From the NCBI RefSeq assembly GCF_028858725.1, contig NC_084773.1, positions 4,082,350 to 4,146,349 of the forward strand: a DNA stretch of 64,000 nt, in the 5' to 3' direction. Every line of letters begins with the position of its first letter. Position 1 is the stretch's first letter. A program made the translations under genes and the position numbers. The notes below the pieces were generated by a model. It was not told the origin of the DNA. It did no database searches and worked only from the letters and a program-made list of their open reading frames with translations. The stretch is from Colius striatus. Taxonomy: Eukaryota > Chordata > Aves > Coliiformes > Coliidae. This document shows, one piece after another, positions 62,166 to 64,000 of the stretch.

Positions 62166-64000
62166 CTGGACGAAGGAAAGAAAAAAGAAAAGAGCGAGCT
62201 GTTTCCATTGATGCTGAAGTGGGCAAAAGAATTAAGTTATAAAACATACTTAGTTTGAGTTGTCCAGGGTCAATACTGCAGGGCAAATGCTGGATAGCTC
62301 ATAAGTAAACACATGTTTAATTGTTATTATATACCACAAGGAACAGCACAATTTCATGTAACACAGATGCTGAACTGCTGTTCACAGCTGATGAGAAGTT
62401 AAATTCCACCATCACCAAGCAAATTGAGAATGGTAATTAAGATGATGCAGCTAGTTTCTTGCTTAGCAAAGTAGGCTGGGAGATGATTTCAGAAAAGACA
62501 GCCTCCTGCATAGACATGGAGAGACACAAGCCAAATCAGACAGTGCCAAGGCAAAGAAAGATGGGAGGAAATTTTCACCTTCTGATAGAAAGCAAAGCAA
62601 AACAAAATTCCTGTTCACATTAGACTTTGCACAAGTCTCCTGGGGATTTCTGGTATCTGCTAATAACATTTGCAAAGTGGCAATGTGCAGCTGCTATCAA
62701 GCTTGTTAAGAAAGTTTAACATAAATAGGAGGGAAAGGAAAAGGCTGGCTCTGATCTTCCTTTCTTACCCATCTCTATTCTTGCATTTTACCTGATCCTT
62801 TGAAGATTTAGCAGAGGCTAGAAGCCTGAGAATATGAGGGAAAAATGACTTTTTCCTTGGGTTTTTACAGCTTTCTGCTGTAATCTGCTTTCTAAAGTAA
62901 AGCCATAGGTCACATTTCACTGGTCTGCTTTTTGGCTTTTCAGATTAGCAGTGTTCCTGGCTGCATAGCTGTAGGTTTTCACTTTACCAGCAAAGAGCTC
63001 TGCTGAAGCAGTGCTAGAAAGTTTATCATGGGATGCTGACGCATGTTAAGTGCATCTCATCTGTAGGCATAGCTGGAAGTGTCTGCCTAAAGCTTTTGAT
63101 GGCATCAGGCTACAGATCCAGAACCTTCTCTCTGCTCACAGAAGTGGTAAGTTTAGGGAAGGGCAACGTGCATTTGTAACTGTCTTTGCACTCACTTTGT
63201 ATTACTGAGATTCTGGACATGCCTGGGTACAAAGCACCTGAGCAGCAGAGTTCACTCTGGGACATTGTGCTGGTATAATTTTACCTGTGTAGGTACATTT
63301 AGTAGCCTGGAAAGAAATATGACATGCTGGGAAGCAGAGCAGGGCAAGGTCTAAGAAGACTATTTGAGGAAGCATTTATTACAGCAGCTCTGGATATGCT
63401 CTGGCAGGTTTATGCTCCTTGCTCAGAGGCCAGCTCTTTTCCACATAGCTCGGTTGTGATGAGGAGTATAACAAGGCTGGAGGCAGTCTGATGGCTCTGA
63501 GGAGTGGCTTTCCAGAAAGATGTTCTTCAAGGTAAGATGTTTTTCAGTACAGGCTGTAACTGTTCCTCAGTTTTGCATGCAGTGCTCAAAGCAGGATGGT
63601 GTAGGTCAGCGTATCGAGGGGGGAGGATGATTTGCAATGAAATTCTCATTGTGTCAGCAGCTCTTTCAAGAATCTGATGTCCCTGTGAGTCCACTCTCAA
63701 TTGAGATGAATGTTGTCTTTTATACATGCAGTGGCTCCTGGCTGTTATTTCACAGGTAAAAGAAATAAAAATCTTTTCTTCAAGGTGACTTTTCAAGGTA
63801 AAAACTGTGGCACACAATGGTACTCACAGCTCTGCCTGTGGTCTAAAAAAAGCATCGGTAAGAGAAGGTTCAGATGTTGTGGGTGAGAGCAAAACAAATC
63901 AGCTTCCAACATATTTCTTGCTCTGGTAAAAAAATTCAGGGCAGGATGTGCTGCTGTCATGGTATATGATGTGGTGGCATCGTGGCAGTTGTGGAGCAGT
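62166..64000 (-). other. FGD3: FGD3 intron upstream of the penultimate exon (partial)
   Basis: I searched the minus strand for the cysteine-rich FYVE exon that should come next and found no CxxC pattern with splice sites, so it is likely outside the window. The open frames at 62463-62675 and 63527-63817 lack FGD features. No interspersed repeat was recognised. Confidence 0.6.

Noticed and set aside
63821..63850. TTTTTTTAG acceptor and GTGAGT donor 15 bp apart on the minus strand, a possible FGD3 micro-exon
   Set aside because: The five codons between them match nothing in FGD proteins, and the next upstream exon should be the FYVE finger.

Overview
The window looks like single-copy nuclear DNA from a bird. 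The main evidence is several 5'-truncated CR1 non-LTR retrotransposons. The clearest ends in the CR1 3' octamer ATTCTATG, present twice (minus strand, 60061-60085). Recognisable interspersed repeats are sparse, and there is one sharp CpG island. Turtles and crocodilians also carry CR1, so 'bird' is an inference from the CR1 type and the low repeat density. There are no bacterial, plasmid, phage or CRISPR features. Most of the sequence is intron or intergenic DNA, and nearly all longer open frames are chance frames.

Two protein-coding genes are supported, both on the minus strand and both incomplete in the window. On the left is SUSD3 (sushi domain-containing 3). Its first coding exon (18813-18897) lies in a CpG island (about 18170-19340), and its CCP/sushi exon lies at 1405-1593. 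The splice phases match (1/1) across a 17.2-kb first intron, and later exons lie beyond the left edge. On the right is the 3' end of FGD3, a FYVE, RhoGEF and PH domain protein. Its penultimate exon (62025-62165) and terminal exon (55466-55690) join in phase 0 and encode the C-terminal PH domain. A long AT-rich 3' UTR probably ends near 54.26 kb. FYVE and RhoGEF exons lie beyond the right edge. The order FGD3 then SUSD3, head to tail, matches human 9q22.31.

Layout: 1-1404 SUSD3 intron 2; 1594-18812 SUSD3 intron 1, with three CR1 copies; 18.2-19.3 kb CpG-island promoter; 19.3-54.2 kb gene-free interval with a decayed plus-strand reverse-transcriptase fossil, an older CR1 and several short tandem repeats; 54.26-55.69 kb FGD3 3' UTR and last exon; 55.69-62.02 kb last FGD3 intron, with a CCAAYG-type minisatellite and a CR1; 62.17-64 kb upstream FGD3 intron.

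I found no undescribed biological system. The items most worth checking are the FGD3-intron minisatellite, the tandem duplications in the intergenic interval, the G-quadruplex/Sp1 cluster in the SUSD3 promoter, and a possible intron-retention form of SUSD3.
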